From NCBI GenBank assembly GCA_965220285.1, contig OZ244818.1, positions 2,790,001 through 2,854,000 of the forward strand: DNA of 64,000 nucleotides, in the 5' to 3' direction. A program made the translations under genes and the position numbers. Origin of the DNA: Bin5 sp009843665 (GTDB lineage Bacteria; Chloroflexota; Anaerolineae; Caldilineales; Caldilineaceae). How positions within the stretch are numbered: position 1 is the first letter of the stretch; each line of letters begins with the position of its first letter. Of this stretch, positions 9,340 to 17,433 are shown in pieces. Under the pieces are notes generated by a model. That model had not been told where the DNA came from. It searched no databases and saw nothing but the letters and a program-made list of their open reading frames with translations.

Positions 9340-10641
9340 ATGTCTTCACGCCTCATTTTCCTGCTCGCCGCTCTCGTCGCTGCCTGGGGCTTTGCGCTCA
9401 ACAGTGGGCGCCCTCTCGCCTTCAACCTCGCCTACCTCATAAGCGGCATCCTCGCACTCAGCTATTTCTGGTCCTGGACCAGCACGCGCGCCATCCATAT
9501 CAATCGGCATACCCGTGCCCGCCGCAGCCAGGTCGGCCAGCACTTCGAAGAAAGCTTCGAGGTGCGCAATCACGGACGGCTTCCCAAACTGTGGCTCGAA
9601 GTCCGGGACTTCTCAACCGTCCCCTTCCATGGCGCCAGCCGCGTCGTCAGCCACCTACAGGGCCGGGCCCACCATCGCTGGCAAGTGCGGACCTACTGCC
9701 AGCAGCGCGGCTACTACCGCCTCGGCCCCATGCGCCTCCTCAGCGGTGATCCCCTGGGCCTCTTCTCCATCGACCAGACGTTGAGCCAGACCAGCGACCT
9801 CATCGTCTATCCGGCCACCGTCACCCTATCCGCCTTCCAGCCGCCCGCCGCCGACCTGGCCGGCGGCGAAGCCCTGAACCGCCGCGCCCAATACATCACC
9901 ACCAACGTCTCCGGCATCCGCGAATACGCGCCCGGTGACAGCTTCAACCGCATCCACTGGCTGTCCACCGCCCGCACCGGGCGCCTCATGACCAGAGAGT
10001 TCGAGCTGGACCCCTCAGCCGACATCTGGCTCTTTCTCGATCTCCACAGCCGCACCGCCCTCAGCCTCCCCTGGAGACTGACGCCCCCGGAGGCCGGCGT
10101 CTTCGGTCTCAGCGGCCGCAGACGAGACGATGCTCTGCAGCTGGCCCCCAGCACACTTGAGTACGCCGTCACCGCCGCCGCCAGCATCGCCCGCTACTTC
10201 CTGCTGCGCAACCGCGCCGTCGGCCTCATCTGGCACGGCAGCCAGCGCTACCTCCTGCAGATCGATCGCGGCGAGCGCCAGATGCGCAAAATGCTGGAAG
10301 CCCTCGCCGTCGTCTCCGCCGAGGGCAGCATCACCTTCGACCAGCTCGTCGTGACCGAGGGCGTGCGCCTCAATCGCAACGATATGATCCTGGCCATCAC
10401 CGCAGACCCCGACCCCGCCTGGGTGCGCGCCCTGCGCGAAATCCGCCGCCGCGGCGTCCACAGCGTCGCCGTCGTCATCGACGGCTCCACCTTCGGCGGC
10501 CAGGAGCCCTACGCGGAGCTGACCCACGAACTCGCCCTCTCCAACATCCCTGCCTATCAGGTCCAGCGCGGCGACGACATCGGCGCCGTCCTCGGCCGCC
10601 CCAACAACGGCGACCAGCGCCCCGAAGTCGCCAGCCTCTAG
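9340..10641 (+). CDS. DUF58 domain-containing protein
   Basis: A 433-residue membrane-anchored partner of MoxR. Two hydrophobic segments at about residues 3-20 and 27-45 anchor the N-terminus. A beta-rich region follows (FEESFEVRNHGRLPKLWLEVRD). The DUF58 signature REYAPGDSFNRIHWLSTART is near residues 192-211, continuing with GRLMTREFE. The C-terminal part reads like a degenerate von Willebrand A fold (ADIWLFLDLHS, then DMILAITADPDPAWV). The order MoxR then DUF58 on one strand is the usual pairing. A short AAAACT-type repeat tract lies between the two genes and ends at the start codon. The exact substrate is unknown. Confidence 0.88.
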   Translation: MSSRLIFLLAALVAAWGFALNSGRPLAFNLAYLISGILALSYFWSWTSTRAIHINRHTRARRSQVGQHFEESFEVRNHGRLPKLWLEVRDFSTVPFHGASRVVSHLQGRAHHRWQVRTYCQQRGYYRLGPMRLLSGDPLGLFSIDQTLSQTSDLIVYPATVTLSAFQPPAADLAGGEALNRRAQYITTNVSGIREYAPGDSFNRIHWLSTARTGRLMTREFELDPSADIWLFLDLHSRTALSLPWRLTPPEAGVFGLSGRRRDDALQLAPSTLEYAVTAAASIARYFLLRNRAVGLIWHGSQRYLLQIDRGERQMRKMLEALAVVSAEGSITFDQLVVTEGVRLNRNDMILAITADPDPAWVRALREIRRRGVHSVAVVIDGSTFGGQEPYAELTHELALSNIPAYQVQRGDDIGAVLGRPNNGDQRPEVASL

Positions 10642-10864
10642 GGCAGAATCAGCTCATCCCGCGCCCGCCTCTCCCATCCCGCAACCACAGTCCGCACCAC
10701 CACCCACACAATGCCCTCTCGCCGGCCCTCCATGAATCAAAAAGAGCCGCTCTTCGCGGCCCTTCGTGGATCCAAAAGTGTTTCCTGCGGCCCTTCGTGA
10801 ATCAAAACGCCGCGCACCAGCGGGGCAACTAAAAACTAGAAACTCGAAACTGAAAACTGCAGTT
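10642..10864. repeat. Intergenic low-complexity repeats
   Basis: Between the convergent DUF58 and LacI genes lie two repeat types. At 10735-10800 are near-direct repeats around CGGCCCTTCGTGGATCCAAAA and its variants. At 10828-10862 an AACTAGAAACTCGAAACTG tract ends in ACTGCAGTT, next to the LacI stop codon. The CCCTTCGxGGATxxAAAA type recurs near 57.9 and 61.9-62.0 kb. No gene is seen. Confidence 0.7.
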
Positions 10865-11929
10865 CTAACTGCTCTCCCGAACGACCAGCCGCGTCCCGCT
10901 GATATGCGGTGACTCGATATCAGCCTCACTGATCTGCTCATTGATCAGTTGAAAAAGCGTGCGGATTGCCAGCTGCGGCTGGCTGTCCATATCTCGGTGA
11001 ACCGTCGTCAGCGGCGGGCTCGACACGCTCGCGTCGGGCAGATCGCCAAAACCAACCACCGCCAGGTCATCCGGCACCGAGATCCCCTCCCGCCGCGCGC
11101 CGCTCAGGACCCCCAGCGCCCGCACGTCACTCACACAAAAGACCGCCGTCGGCCGCCGCCGTAAATTCCAGATATTCTGAAACGACTGGTGACCGGCCGC
11201 AGGCACGCCGCGCGCGTGGACGATCTGCACCGCTGTCGGCGGCAATCCGGCCTCCTCAACCGCCTGCGAAAACGCCTGCACTCTGCGTTCGATCGAGGGT
11301 ATCACCACCCCGTCGCGGCGCGGCGTCATTGTCGCGATCGCGAACTGGCGATGCCCCTTCGCCAACAGATGTTGCGCCGCCGCATACGCGCCGCCACGGT
11401 CGTCAATGTTGAATGTCGGCGCCTGCAAGTCGTCGGCGCTGTCGAGCAGAACGATCGGCCGCAGCGAGCGTTGCACCGCTTCGGCCAGCGGGTGGGCGCG
11501 GTTGATGCTGAACATCAGGAAACCGTCCGCCGCAATCGAGGCCAGCCACGTAATTGGCGCCACTGCTTCGCCGCCCTGGCGCGAGTCATGGCGCCACGAC
11601 TCGTGCATCGACGCCAGCACGATTCGCTTCTCCTCCCGGTCGCAGGCCGCGCCCACCTCACCCAGAAAATGCGTGAACAGCGGATCGTGCAGCATCCAGT
11701 TCAGACTGGTCGGCACCAACAGCCCGATCGCATTCGTGCGACCCGTCGCCAGCGTGCGCGCCACCGGATGAGGCTGGTAGCCAAGAGACTCCGCCGTGTC
11801 CAGGATATGTTCCCGCGTCGTGTGACTCAACTGGTGCGGCGCATTGTAAGCGAACGAAACCGCCGTCGGCGATACCCCCGCATGCCGCGCCACATCGCGC
11901 AACGTAACCCGCTTCCTCTTCCTGCTCAA
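10865..11929 (-). CDS. LacI family transcriptional regulator
   Basis: A DNA-binding repressor-type protein. The helix-turn-helix TLRDVARHAGVSPTAVSFAY sits at the very N-terminus, followed by the hinge helix region and a periplasmic-binding-like effector domain (NAIGLLVPTSLNWM, FNIDDRGGAYAAAQHLLAKG, AVFCVSDVRALGVL, DLAVVGFGDLPDAS). I chose the TTG at 11929 because it places the HTH at the N-terminus as usual and follows a GAGAGGGGAAT ribosome site; a longer frame with a GTG start at 12010 adds 27 residues of unlikely sequence. The predicted length of 354 fits the family. The effector is probably a sugar, but no metabolic operon is adjacent, so the target is unknown. The upstream region carries an IS66 element about 125 bp away. 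Confidence 0.88.
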   Translation of the reverse strand: MSRKRKRVTLRDVARHAGVSPTAVSFAYNAPHQLSHTTREHILDTAESLGYQPHPVARTLATGRTNAIGLLVPTSLNWMLHDPLFTHFLGEVGAACDREEKRIVLASMHESWRHDSRQGGEAVAPITWLASIAADGFLMFSINRAHPLAEAVQRSLRPIVLLDSADDLQAPTFNIDDRGGAYAAAQHLLAKGHRQFAIATMTPRRDGVVIPSIERRVQAFSQAVEEAGLPPTAVQIVHARGVPAAGHQSFQNIWNLRRRPTAVFCVSDVRALGVLSGARREGISVPDDLAVVGFGDLPDASVSSPPLTTVHRDMDSQPQLAIRTLFQLINEQISEADIESPHISGTRLVVRESS

Positions 11930-12047
11930 TACCCCATTCCCCTCTCTCGCTTCCCGTATTCGCAGTCTGGTTCTCAGTGAAGTAGCCCTCAGCAAACGGC
12001 CGAAAACCACCGCCCGTACGCTTCAAAGGGGTACCAAAAACTAGAAA

Positions 12048-13674
12048 CTGAAAACGTAACTACTAAGCCTGTGTACCGAAAAAGAGCCAATGTGCGATTG
12101 CTCTTGTATGATGTAGAGTAAGAAACATGAGCAAACTTGAAGAGCTGGACCGAGAGCAACTAAAGCGAATAGACCGAGAAAGCCTGATAGAGCTGGTTTT
12201 GGTTCTGCAGCAGCGATTTGGGGCGCAACAGGAATGGAGCCAGCAATTGCAGCAGCAGGTGGCAGTGCAGCAGGAGTCGGTCCAGCAATTGCAGCAGCAG
12301 GTGGCAGTGCAACAGGAGTTGGTCCAAGCGTTGCAGGATCAACTGGCGAAAGACAGTCACAACAGTGGCAAGCCGCCGAGCAGCGATGGTCCGAAGAAAG
12401 GCAGGCGCAAGAGTCTGCGTCGCGCTGGGCAACGGCCGCGCGGTGGACAACGGGGGCACAAGGGACGCACGTTGATGCAGGTGGCTGAACCGGACCATGT
12501 CATCTTGCATAAGCTGGCGGATTGCCCGCACTGCCAGACAAAACTGGAGGCGGAGACTGTCGAGAGGCATGAGAAACGGCAGGTATTCGACATTCCACCC
12601 GCCAGAATCGAAGTGACAGAGCATCAGGCAGAAGTCAAGCAGTGTCCTGGCTGTGGTGCGTGCGTAAAGGGAGCGTTTCCCGCCAACGTGAGTCAACCGA
12701 CCCAGTATGGTCTGCGTCTGAAGGCGTTCGCCTGCTATCTCTACGGCCAACAGTTCATCCCTTTCGCTCGCATCAGAGAGTTGCTGACTGCCCTCTACGG
12801 GGATGCACCTTCGGAGCCTGCGATACTCGCCGCCACGCGCCAACTTGCCAGGCACACACAGGGGAGCCTGGCTCAGATTCGCCAACAACTGATTGCTGCG
12901 CCTGTCGTCCATTTCGATGAGAGCGGCTTGCGTGTCGCAGAGCGGTTGCGGTGGTTGCACGTGGCCAGCACAGAAAAACTGACCCACTACCACGTGCATG
13001 ACAAACGCGGACAAATCGGCATGCGAGCCGGAGACATCCTGCCGCATTACAAGGGCGTTGCTCTGCATGATTACTGGCGCTCCTACCTCAAGTTCAGCGA
13101 CTGTCAGCATAGCTTCTGCAACGTCCATCATCTGCGCGACCTCTGCTTTATCGTTGAACAGTACGACCAGGCATGGGCGGCAAAGATGAAGCGCTTGTTG
13201 TGCGACATCAAAGAGGAAGTCGCATCTATCCTCGCACAACACACTGCCTTGCCGCGAGACCGCCTGGCTTACTACGAGGCCGAGTACGATGCGCTCATTG
13301 CCCAGGGTTTTGCCGACAACCCCTCCCCGCCAAAGACAAAACCCAGACCGATCGGACGACCCAAACAGTCGCCAGCCAAAAACCTGCTTGACCGCTTGCA
13401 CAAACATAAGGCCGGCGTCCTGGCCTTCATGTATGACTTTCGCATCCCTTTTGACAACAACCTCGTCGAACGCGATGTGCGCATGATAAAGGTTCAACAG
13501 AAGGTCTCCGGCTGCTTTCGTACCGAAGATGGGGCCCACATCTTCTGTGCGATTCGTTCCTATATCTCTACTGCCCGTAAACATGGCCTCAACGCCATCG
13601 ATGCCATCCACAACGCCTTTCTTGACCAACCCTTCATCCCTGATACCTCTCAGGCTTAGTAGTTACCTGAAAAC
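12048..13674 (+). mobile_element. IS66-family insertion sequence (ISBst12-like), intact, with 8-bp target duplication
   Basis: The element runs from 12056 to 13666 (1,611 bp). It is bounded by perfect 16-bp inverted repeats: GTAACTACTAAGCCTG at 12056-12071 and its reverse complement at 13651-13666. An 8-bp direct repeat CTGAAAAC flanks it at 12048-12055 and 13667-13674, matching the 8-bp duplication known for IS66. It carries a single transposase gene and no tnpA/tnpB, as in the ISBst12 subgroup. The insertion site is itself an AACTGAAAACT intergenic tract next to rph. Confidence 0.93.
12127..13659 (+). CDS. IS66 family transposase
   Basis: A 510-residue DDE transposase. Residues 1-75 are a leucine/glutamine-rich coiled coil with two near-identical QQLQQQVAVQQE units. 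Next come the conserved DSHNSGKPPSSDGPKK stretch and a zinc-binding segment with CPHC at about 137 and CPGCGAC at about 174. The catalytic triad appears to be D264 (HFDESG), D315 (HDYWRSY) and E448 (NNLVERDVR). The C-terminal KVSGCFRTEDGA block is diagnostic of IS66. The TAG stop lies within the right terminal repeat. The frame is uninterrupted, so the element may be active. Confidence 0.95.
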   Translation: MSKLEELDREQLKRIDRESLIELVLVLQQRFGAQQEWSQQLQQQVAVQQESVQQLQQQVAVQQELVQALQDQLAKDSHNSGKPPSSDGPKKGRRKSLRRAGQRPRGGQRGHKGRTLMQVAEPDHVILHKLADCPHCQTKLEAETVERHEKRQVFDIPPARIEVTEHQAEVKQCPGCGACVKGAFPANVSQPTQYGLRLKAFACYLYGQQFIPFARIRELLTALYGDAPSEPAILAATRQLARHTQGSLAQIRQQLIAAPVVHFDESGLRVAERLRWLHVASTEKLTHYHVHDKRGQIGMRAGDILPHYKGVALHDYWRSYLKFSDCQHSFCNVHHLRDLCFIVEQYDQAWAAKMKRLLCDIKEEVASILAQHTALPRDRLAYYEAEYDALIAQGFADNPSPPKTKPRPIGRPKQSPAKNLLDRLHKHKAGVLAFMYDFRIPFDNNLVERDVRMIKVQQKVSGCFRTEDGAHIFCAIRSYISTARKHGLNAIDAIHNAFLDQPFIPDTSQA

Positions 13675-13680
13675 TAAGAA

Positions 13681-14406
13681 CTAGTACCCAGCCTCCGCCA
13701 GCGCTCGCCTCTGCAAACGGATCAGCTCCTCAATCCCCATCTCCGCCAGCAGCATCATCGCGTTGAGCGCGCCCTTGCTGAACGGTTCCCCCTCAGCCGT
13801 ACCCTGCGCTTCCACAAACTCGCCGCTGTCCGTCATCACCACGTTAAAATCGACATCCGCGTTCTGGTCCATCTGGTAGTCCAGGTCCAGAAACGCTTTG
13901 CCGTTCAGAATGCCCACGCTCACCGCCGCCACCTGCCGGATCAGCGTGCCCGGCTTCGCCCTCTTCTTGCGCTCCAGCCGCTTGACCGCCAGCGCCAGCG
14001 CCACGTAGCCGCCCGTGATCGCCGCCGTGCGCGTCCCCCCGTCCGCCTGGATCACATCGCAGTCGACAACGATCTGGCGCTCGCCCAGCCTGTCCAGATC
14101 GACCGCCGCCCGCAGGCTGCGGCCAATCAACCGCGTGATCTCCTGCGTCCGTCCCTTCGGGCGCATCGTCTCCCGGTCAACCCGCTGGTGCGTACTGCGC
14201 GGCAGCATCGCATACTCAGCCGTCACCCACCCATGCCGGTGCGAAGACCGGTGCAGCCAGCGCGGCAAACGCTCCTCCACCGTCGCATTGCACAGCACCT
14301 TCGTGTTCCCCATGCTGATCAGCACCGAGCCCTCCGGATGCAGAATATAGTCAAGTTCAAACCGGACCGGGCGCAACTCATTCTCCGCCCGCTGTTTCGT
14401 AGCCAC
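13681..14406 (-). CDS. rph: Ribonuclease PH
   Basis: A 241-residue phosphorolytic 3'-5' exoribonuclease that trims tRNA 3' extensions using phosphate. The length is the family standard. Conserved blocks occur in order: RPVRFELDYILHPEGSVLIS, NTKVLCNATVEE, GWVTAEYAMLPRSTHQR (phosphate and RNA contacts), GRTQEITRLIGRSLRAAVD, QIVVDCDVIQADGGTRTAAI and VDFNVVMTDSGEFVEAQGTAE. The start is the ATG after an AGGAGCGCTGCGTAGTCGTG leader. Its stop codon lies 7 bp from the target duplication of the IS66 element, so only the 3' flank was touched. It is transcribed alone. Confidence 0.97.
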   Translation of the reverse strand: MATKQRAENELRPVRFELDYILHPEGSVLISMGNTKVLCNATVEERLPRWLHRSSHRHGWVTAEYAMLPRSTHQRVDRETMRPKGRTQEITRLIGRSLRAAVDLDRLGERQIVVDCDVIQADGGTRTAAITGGYVALALAVKRLERKKRAKPGTLIRQVAAVSVGILNGKAFLDLDYQMDQNADVDFNVVMTDSGEFVEAQGTAEGEPFSKGALNAMMLLAEMGIEELIRLQRRALAEAGY

Positions 14407-14564
14407 GACTACGCAGCGCTCCTTTCCCGCGTTTCCGACCCCTGCCGGCAGCGGCCAATGACGCGTTTACTAAACTGTTTAATTGACCGCGCAATAATAC
14501 GCCCTAACCCGCTGGGGCGCAAACCGGCCAGAGGGCTGAGGTCGTCCTGTGTCGTTGAGAGTAG

Positions 14565-14978
14565 TTAGGGTACCGGCGACCTGATCAGTTGGAGATTGGG
14601 AACTTCTACAAAGTGGCTGTCATGAGAGGCCAGAGGACAGTTCAGCATGATTGCGGTAGCAGCGATCCAGGCGTCAGCCATGTTCAACTCACGACCGGAA
14701 GCTCTTCGTTCAGCGCGCAAACGGGCGCATACCTCCACCAGGTCGGTGTCTGGCCAAATGACCTCATATCGTTCAAGATGGCTTGTGAGTTCCTGCATCC
14801 GCCTTGCGCCCCAACCGCGGCTATGCGCACCGTACCAGGCCTCCTCAAGCGTTTGGAATGAAATGTACTGTCGGTTACCCCGCATGCGTTCAACATAGTA
14901 GCGGGCGATGGGATCACTGTTGAAAATGTAGGATACGACACTGGAATCCAGAACTATCGGATCTATTGTTTCCCCCAC
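14565..14978 (-). CDS. PIN domain protein, VapC-type toxin candidate
   Basis: A 137-residue PIN-fold ribonuclease candidate. The first acidic motif is VLDSSVVSYIF near the N-terminus (D11). Other motif residues are an E in LEEAWYG near 45 and the NMADAWIAATA block near 100, followed by LASHDSHFVEV with the last acidic position. VapC toxins use this acidic cluster to cut tRNA or rRNA with Mg2+. Its start overlaps the preceding gene by 16 bp, the coupling expected of a toxin-antitoxin operon. The upstream protein is not a recognised antitoxin family, so the toxin role is inferred. Confidence 0.82.
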   Translation of the reverse strand: MGETIDPIVLDSSVVSYIFNSDPIARYYVERMRGNRQYISFQTLEEAWYGAHSRGWGARRMQELTSHLERYEVIWPDTDLVEVCARLRAERRASGRELNMADAWIAATAIMLNCPLASHDSHFVEVPNLQLIRSPVP

Positions 14979-15379
14979 TCTCGCCCGCGGCCCTCATAAA
15001 TAGTACGCAGGAACTCATCCACGTCGAAAGGCTCACTGGCCGTGACGACTGTATCGGGGTCGAAGAGCTTCGGGTTGGGATCGTTAAGAATCTCCTCGAC
15101 TGTCCGAACCTCGGACGAAGTTGGGACTATCTTATCTATGTTGATGACGACCCATTCGTCCTCGTCGCTGATCCAACCCCGGCCATCCACCCTGACGTGG
15201 CTGCTCTCTAGCCTGAGCATATCTTTCCGCAAGGCGGCGTCGAACCGCAAAGGGACTGAATGATCCATTAGAGTATTGAGTCTGGCAGTCCCGTTTTTCG
15301 GATCAACGTCTTCAAGCCAGCCGCGTATCAGGGCGGACTCTGGTTCCCCCAAATGATCGTATCCGTCGGACGTAGTCAT
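14963..15379 (-). CDS. Putative antitoxin or partner of PIN protein
   Basis: A 138-residue acidic protein that I do not recognise as a named family. The start was set at the ATG at 15379 because an AGGAGGT ribosome site lies just upstream; a frame extending to 15436 lacks one. The N-terminal half (ALIRGWLEDVDPKNGTARL, VPLRFDAALRKDMLRLE) looks like a small beta-rich domain. The C-terminus (NPKLFDPDTVVTASEPFDVD) is acidic and likely flexible, which suits toxin neutralisation. It overlaps the PIN gene by 16 bp and lies upstream of it, the normal antitoxin position. Inverted half-sites upstream suggest autoregulation. Confidence 0.65.
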   Translation of the reverse strand: MTTSDGYDHLGEPESALIRGWLEDVDPKNGTARLNTLMDHSVPLRFDAALRKDMLRLESSHVRVDGRGWISDEDEWVVINIDKIVPTSSEVRTVEEILNDPNPKLFDPDTVVTASEPFDVDEFLRTIYEGRGREWGKQ

Positions 15380-15393
15380 GAATGTCGACCTCC

Positions 15394-15435
15394 TGTTACA
15401 GGACGGCCCCCACCTGTAAAAGGGTCTCTGTAACA
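15394..15435 (-). promoter_or_regulatory. Candidate operator of the PIN/antitoxin pair
   Basis: TGTTACAG at 15394-15401 and its exact reverse complement CTGTAACA at 15428-15435 are separated by 26 bp. A third half-site-like CCTGTAAA lies at 15413-15420. They sit 15-56 bp upstream of the chosen start, where toxin-antitoxin complexes usually bind to repress themselves. The arms could also form a weak hairpin over the ribosome site. Confidence 0.45.
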
Positions 15436-15531
15436 TCTACTTACCTACTCTGGCACCAATTTAGCACGAGAAAGCTGAAATTCGAAAGTGAGATGAAATC
15501 TTCTTGTCTGTACACCCTCCCCTCTCGTCCC

Positions 15532-15972
15532 TCAAACCAGCTCCCCGTCAACAATATCATCCAGCGTCGGATCACCCGCCTTCGGCAGCTTGACCCGGTC
15601 CAGACTCATCACCGCGTCGATGATGTTCAGCAAAAACCAGGCGTCGGTCTCGCCCATCCTGAATACCTCCGGCTTCGCCCGCGCCGTATCGCGCATGATG
15701 CCCAGCCCGTCCCGGTACGGATCAAATGAAACGATCTTTTCCAGCCTCACCCGGAAGCTCTTGCTGTTCCCCTTGAAATAGATATGCTTGGTCGTGATCC
15801 CCAGCACACCCGAATCGGTATGCTGCATCGAGCTGGTCGCCACCGAGCGGCCGCGAAACGCGCCCGGCCGGATGTAAACGCCCTTTGCCACGCGAAAACT
15901 CACGCCCAAAGATCCGCCTCGAAACTCCCGCTGCGTCACTGCTCCAGGTAATCTGCGCCGCCGAACAGCCAC
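15532..15972 (-). pseudogene. C-terminal part of a frameshifted conserved protein (PH-like domain)
   Basis: This frame carries GSLGVSFRVAKGVYIRPGAFRG, HTDSGVLGITTKHIYFKG and SFRVRLEKIVSFDPYRDGLG, which I recall as the C-terminal half of a conserved bacterial protein of about 330 residues. Its N-terminal half lies directly upstream in another frame (15936-16445). The first ~10 residues of this frame (MAVRRRRLPG) are read from the end of the upstream part and are not genuine. Restoring one base near 15936-15940 would fuse the halves through EQ-V-TQREF. The broken product is probably not made as a full protein, unless this is a sequencing error. Confidence 0.7.
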
Positions 15973-16445
15973 AGCAACTCCTCGCTCTTCATCAGGTTGA
16001 AAGGCGGCCGCACCCGCCGCCGGTCGAACCGCGGCACGACTCCGTGCTCGCTCAGCGCATTCAGCAGGTTCATCATCCTGAACAACGTGAATTGCCCGCT
16101 ACCGTCGAGATGGTGAGCGCCGAGATTGTGCTGCGAGCGGTAGCGGTTTAGAGCCCTCTTTTCCTCGTTGGAAAGGAAGTGATCATCCATCGCCGCCTCG
16201 ACGGCCTGCCCCCAGCCCTGCGCCAGAGCAGCCGTCATCGCCGCGCCTGATGTGTCGATATAGGCCGCCGCGCCGATTGCGCGCACCCTGTCAGGCAGCC
16301 CATTGACGTCAACCCCGTACAGCGCGGCATCCACACACATCTTGCGAATACTCTCCAGCCCCTCTTCGCGCGCCTCCGCGCACGCCTTATGTTCCTTGCG
16401 CAGGAAGCCGGCAGACTTTCCGCAGTACCTGCAATCCCCCATCAT
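15936..16445 (-). pseudogene. N-terminal part of the frameshifted conserved protein (zinc-ribbon start, TerB-like middle)
   Basis: The start is set at the ATG at 16445 after an AGGAGGG ribosome site. The N-terminus MMGDCRYCGKSAGFLRKEH has a CxxC knuckle, as in short zinc ribbons. The helical middle contains AAMDDHFLSNEEKRALNRY, a pattern seen in TerB-like/EF-like helical domains. It ends PFNLMKSEELLWLFGGADYLEQ and then TGA, just where related proteins continue into the PH-like half at 15532-15972. Hence a one-base deletion is inferred. The frame extends upstream to 16604, but that part has no ribosome site and no recognisable sequence. The function of the intact family is unknown to me. Confidence 0.7.
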
Positions 16446-16903
16446 CTCCCTCCTCGCTATACCGCGCCGCGCTCGGCCACCGAGCCATTGGCCCTTCCCA
16501 CAGCGGCCTCTCCCACTGTTCAGGCCGCGGCTGCGAGGATGATAAACGATCTCCTTCCACCGTTCAATTCCTCGCAGGGGGAGCGCCGCCGCGGCAACCC
16601 CCATCAGCCCTTCCGAGCTCGCCGGTTCAGTGCAGATGTCCCCTTATGTCGCGCCTGTTCCTCCGCATGTCCGCCCGGCTTCTGTCTCCCCTGCATTCGC
16701 TGGCAAAAAGTGATCCACGATCTGCATACGATCTGCCTACGAAATAGACGGACTGGCCCCCTTACGCGGACGGCAGAGCGCCGGCTTCCATGCCCCTTGC
16801 CTACGCAATTCCAACGCGCCGCCTCTCCATTACACTGGAAAAACGGCCTCTGCGCACGCGAATCCGCCCTCTGTTCCCGCCGCGGCCCCGCAGCATCTTA
16901 GTA
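16446..16903. other. Intergenic region upstream of the SH3b cluster
   Basis: I see no gene. At 16715-16740 there is a TACGATCTGCCTACGA motif that recurs upstream of the next two paralogues (near 20060 and 23365), roughly 190-220 bp before each promoter, followed by a similar GC-rich stretch. It belongs to the duplicated unit and may be a binding site or the end of a repeat. Confidence 0.5.
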
Positions 16904-16953
16904 ACCGAAATCGGTCCCTAGGGCTTGACACCGACGGTACACCATTCTACGAT
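16904..16953 (+). promoter_or_regulatory. Sigma-A promoter with palindromic operator, SH3b gene 1
   Basis: The -35 TTGACA (16925-16930) and -10 TACGAT (16948-16953) are 17 bp apart. The perfect inverted repeat ACCGAAATCGGT at 16904-16915 ends 9 bp before the -35 box. The same arrangement, with the same spacing, occurs before paralogue 2, and the promoter alone before paralogue 3. It implies a 5' leader of about 475 nt. Confidence 0.8.
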
Positions 16954-17039
16954 CAGGATCCCTTCGCGCCCCTCGCGTCGCAGGGAACTGTTCTTGTTAT
17001 TTTATCGGTACGACAACCCGGAAAGGCGGCCAAAGCAGT

Positions 17040-17177
17040 ATGACTGCATACAACGCGGACAGCGTCATCATCGGCGTACACGCGCGTGCAGCGATAACGC
17101 AAAATCGGCCGCCCGAAAAAGCCCCCTCCCGAGCGCAGTTGAGGTGGATGCACGACCCGGGTCCACATCCTCTTTAG
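17040..17177 (+). CDS. Conserved leader ORF 1 (45 codons), uncertain coding
   Basis: A short frame inside the 5' leader of SH3b gene 1. It begins MTAYNADSVIIGV and ends LRWMHDPGPHPL. A frame of identical length (45 codons) sits in the leader of gene 2, and two 70-codon frames with the same start (MTA) and RWMHDP motif sit in the leader of gene 3. No good ribosome site precedes it. The bases could be conserved as RNA rather than as peptide: many differences between copies change the amino acid. It is listed as a candidate leader peptide only. Confidence 0.35.
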   Translation: MTAYNADSVIIGVHARAAITQNRPPEKAPSRAQLRWMHDPGPHPL

Positions 17178-17433
17178 GGCACACGGCGCGCCTCCGGTTT
17201 TCATTCTTATCACCAGCACGCGCCAAACTCCCCGTTTCATTCGAGCGGCTCGTCTTCCCGCTCCCCGTTCATCTGACAACCCCATAGACCTTGGGATGCA
17301 CCGGTTTCGCACTGCCGGTCTTTCTGTCTCCGCCTCCCAATTCGGCGAACGCTCCATCCGCAGGACTGAATGGAATCGTTCAATTTTATGCCCAATGGCA
17401 GGAGAGCTCGCCGATAGGAGAGAGGCAAAGACG

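Noticed and set aside
12160..13629. A 489-residue frame antisense to the IS66 transposase
   Set aside because: It mirrors the transposase codons, has no domain and no ribosome site; a shadow of high-GC third positions.
17307..17332. Transcription attenuator hairpin in the leader of SH3b gene 1 (ACCGG...CCGGT plus T-rich tail)
   Set aside because: The pairing is short and is not kept in the leader copies of genes 2 and 3.
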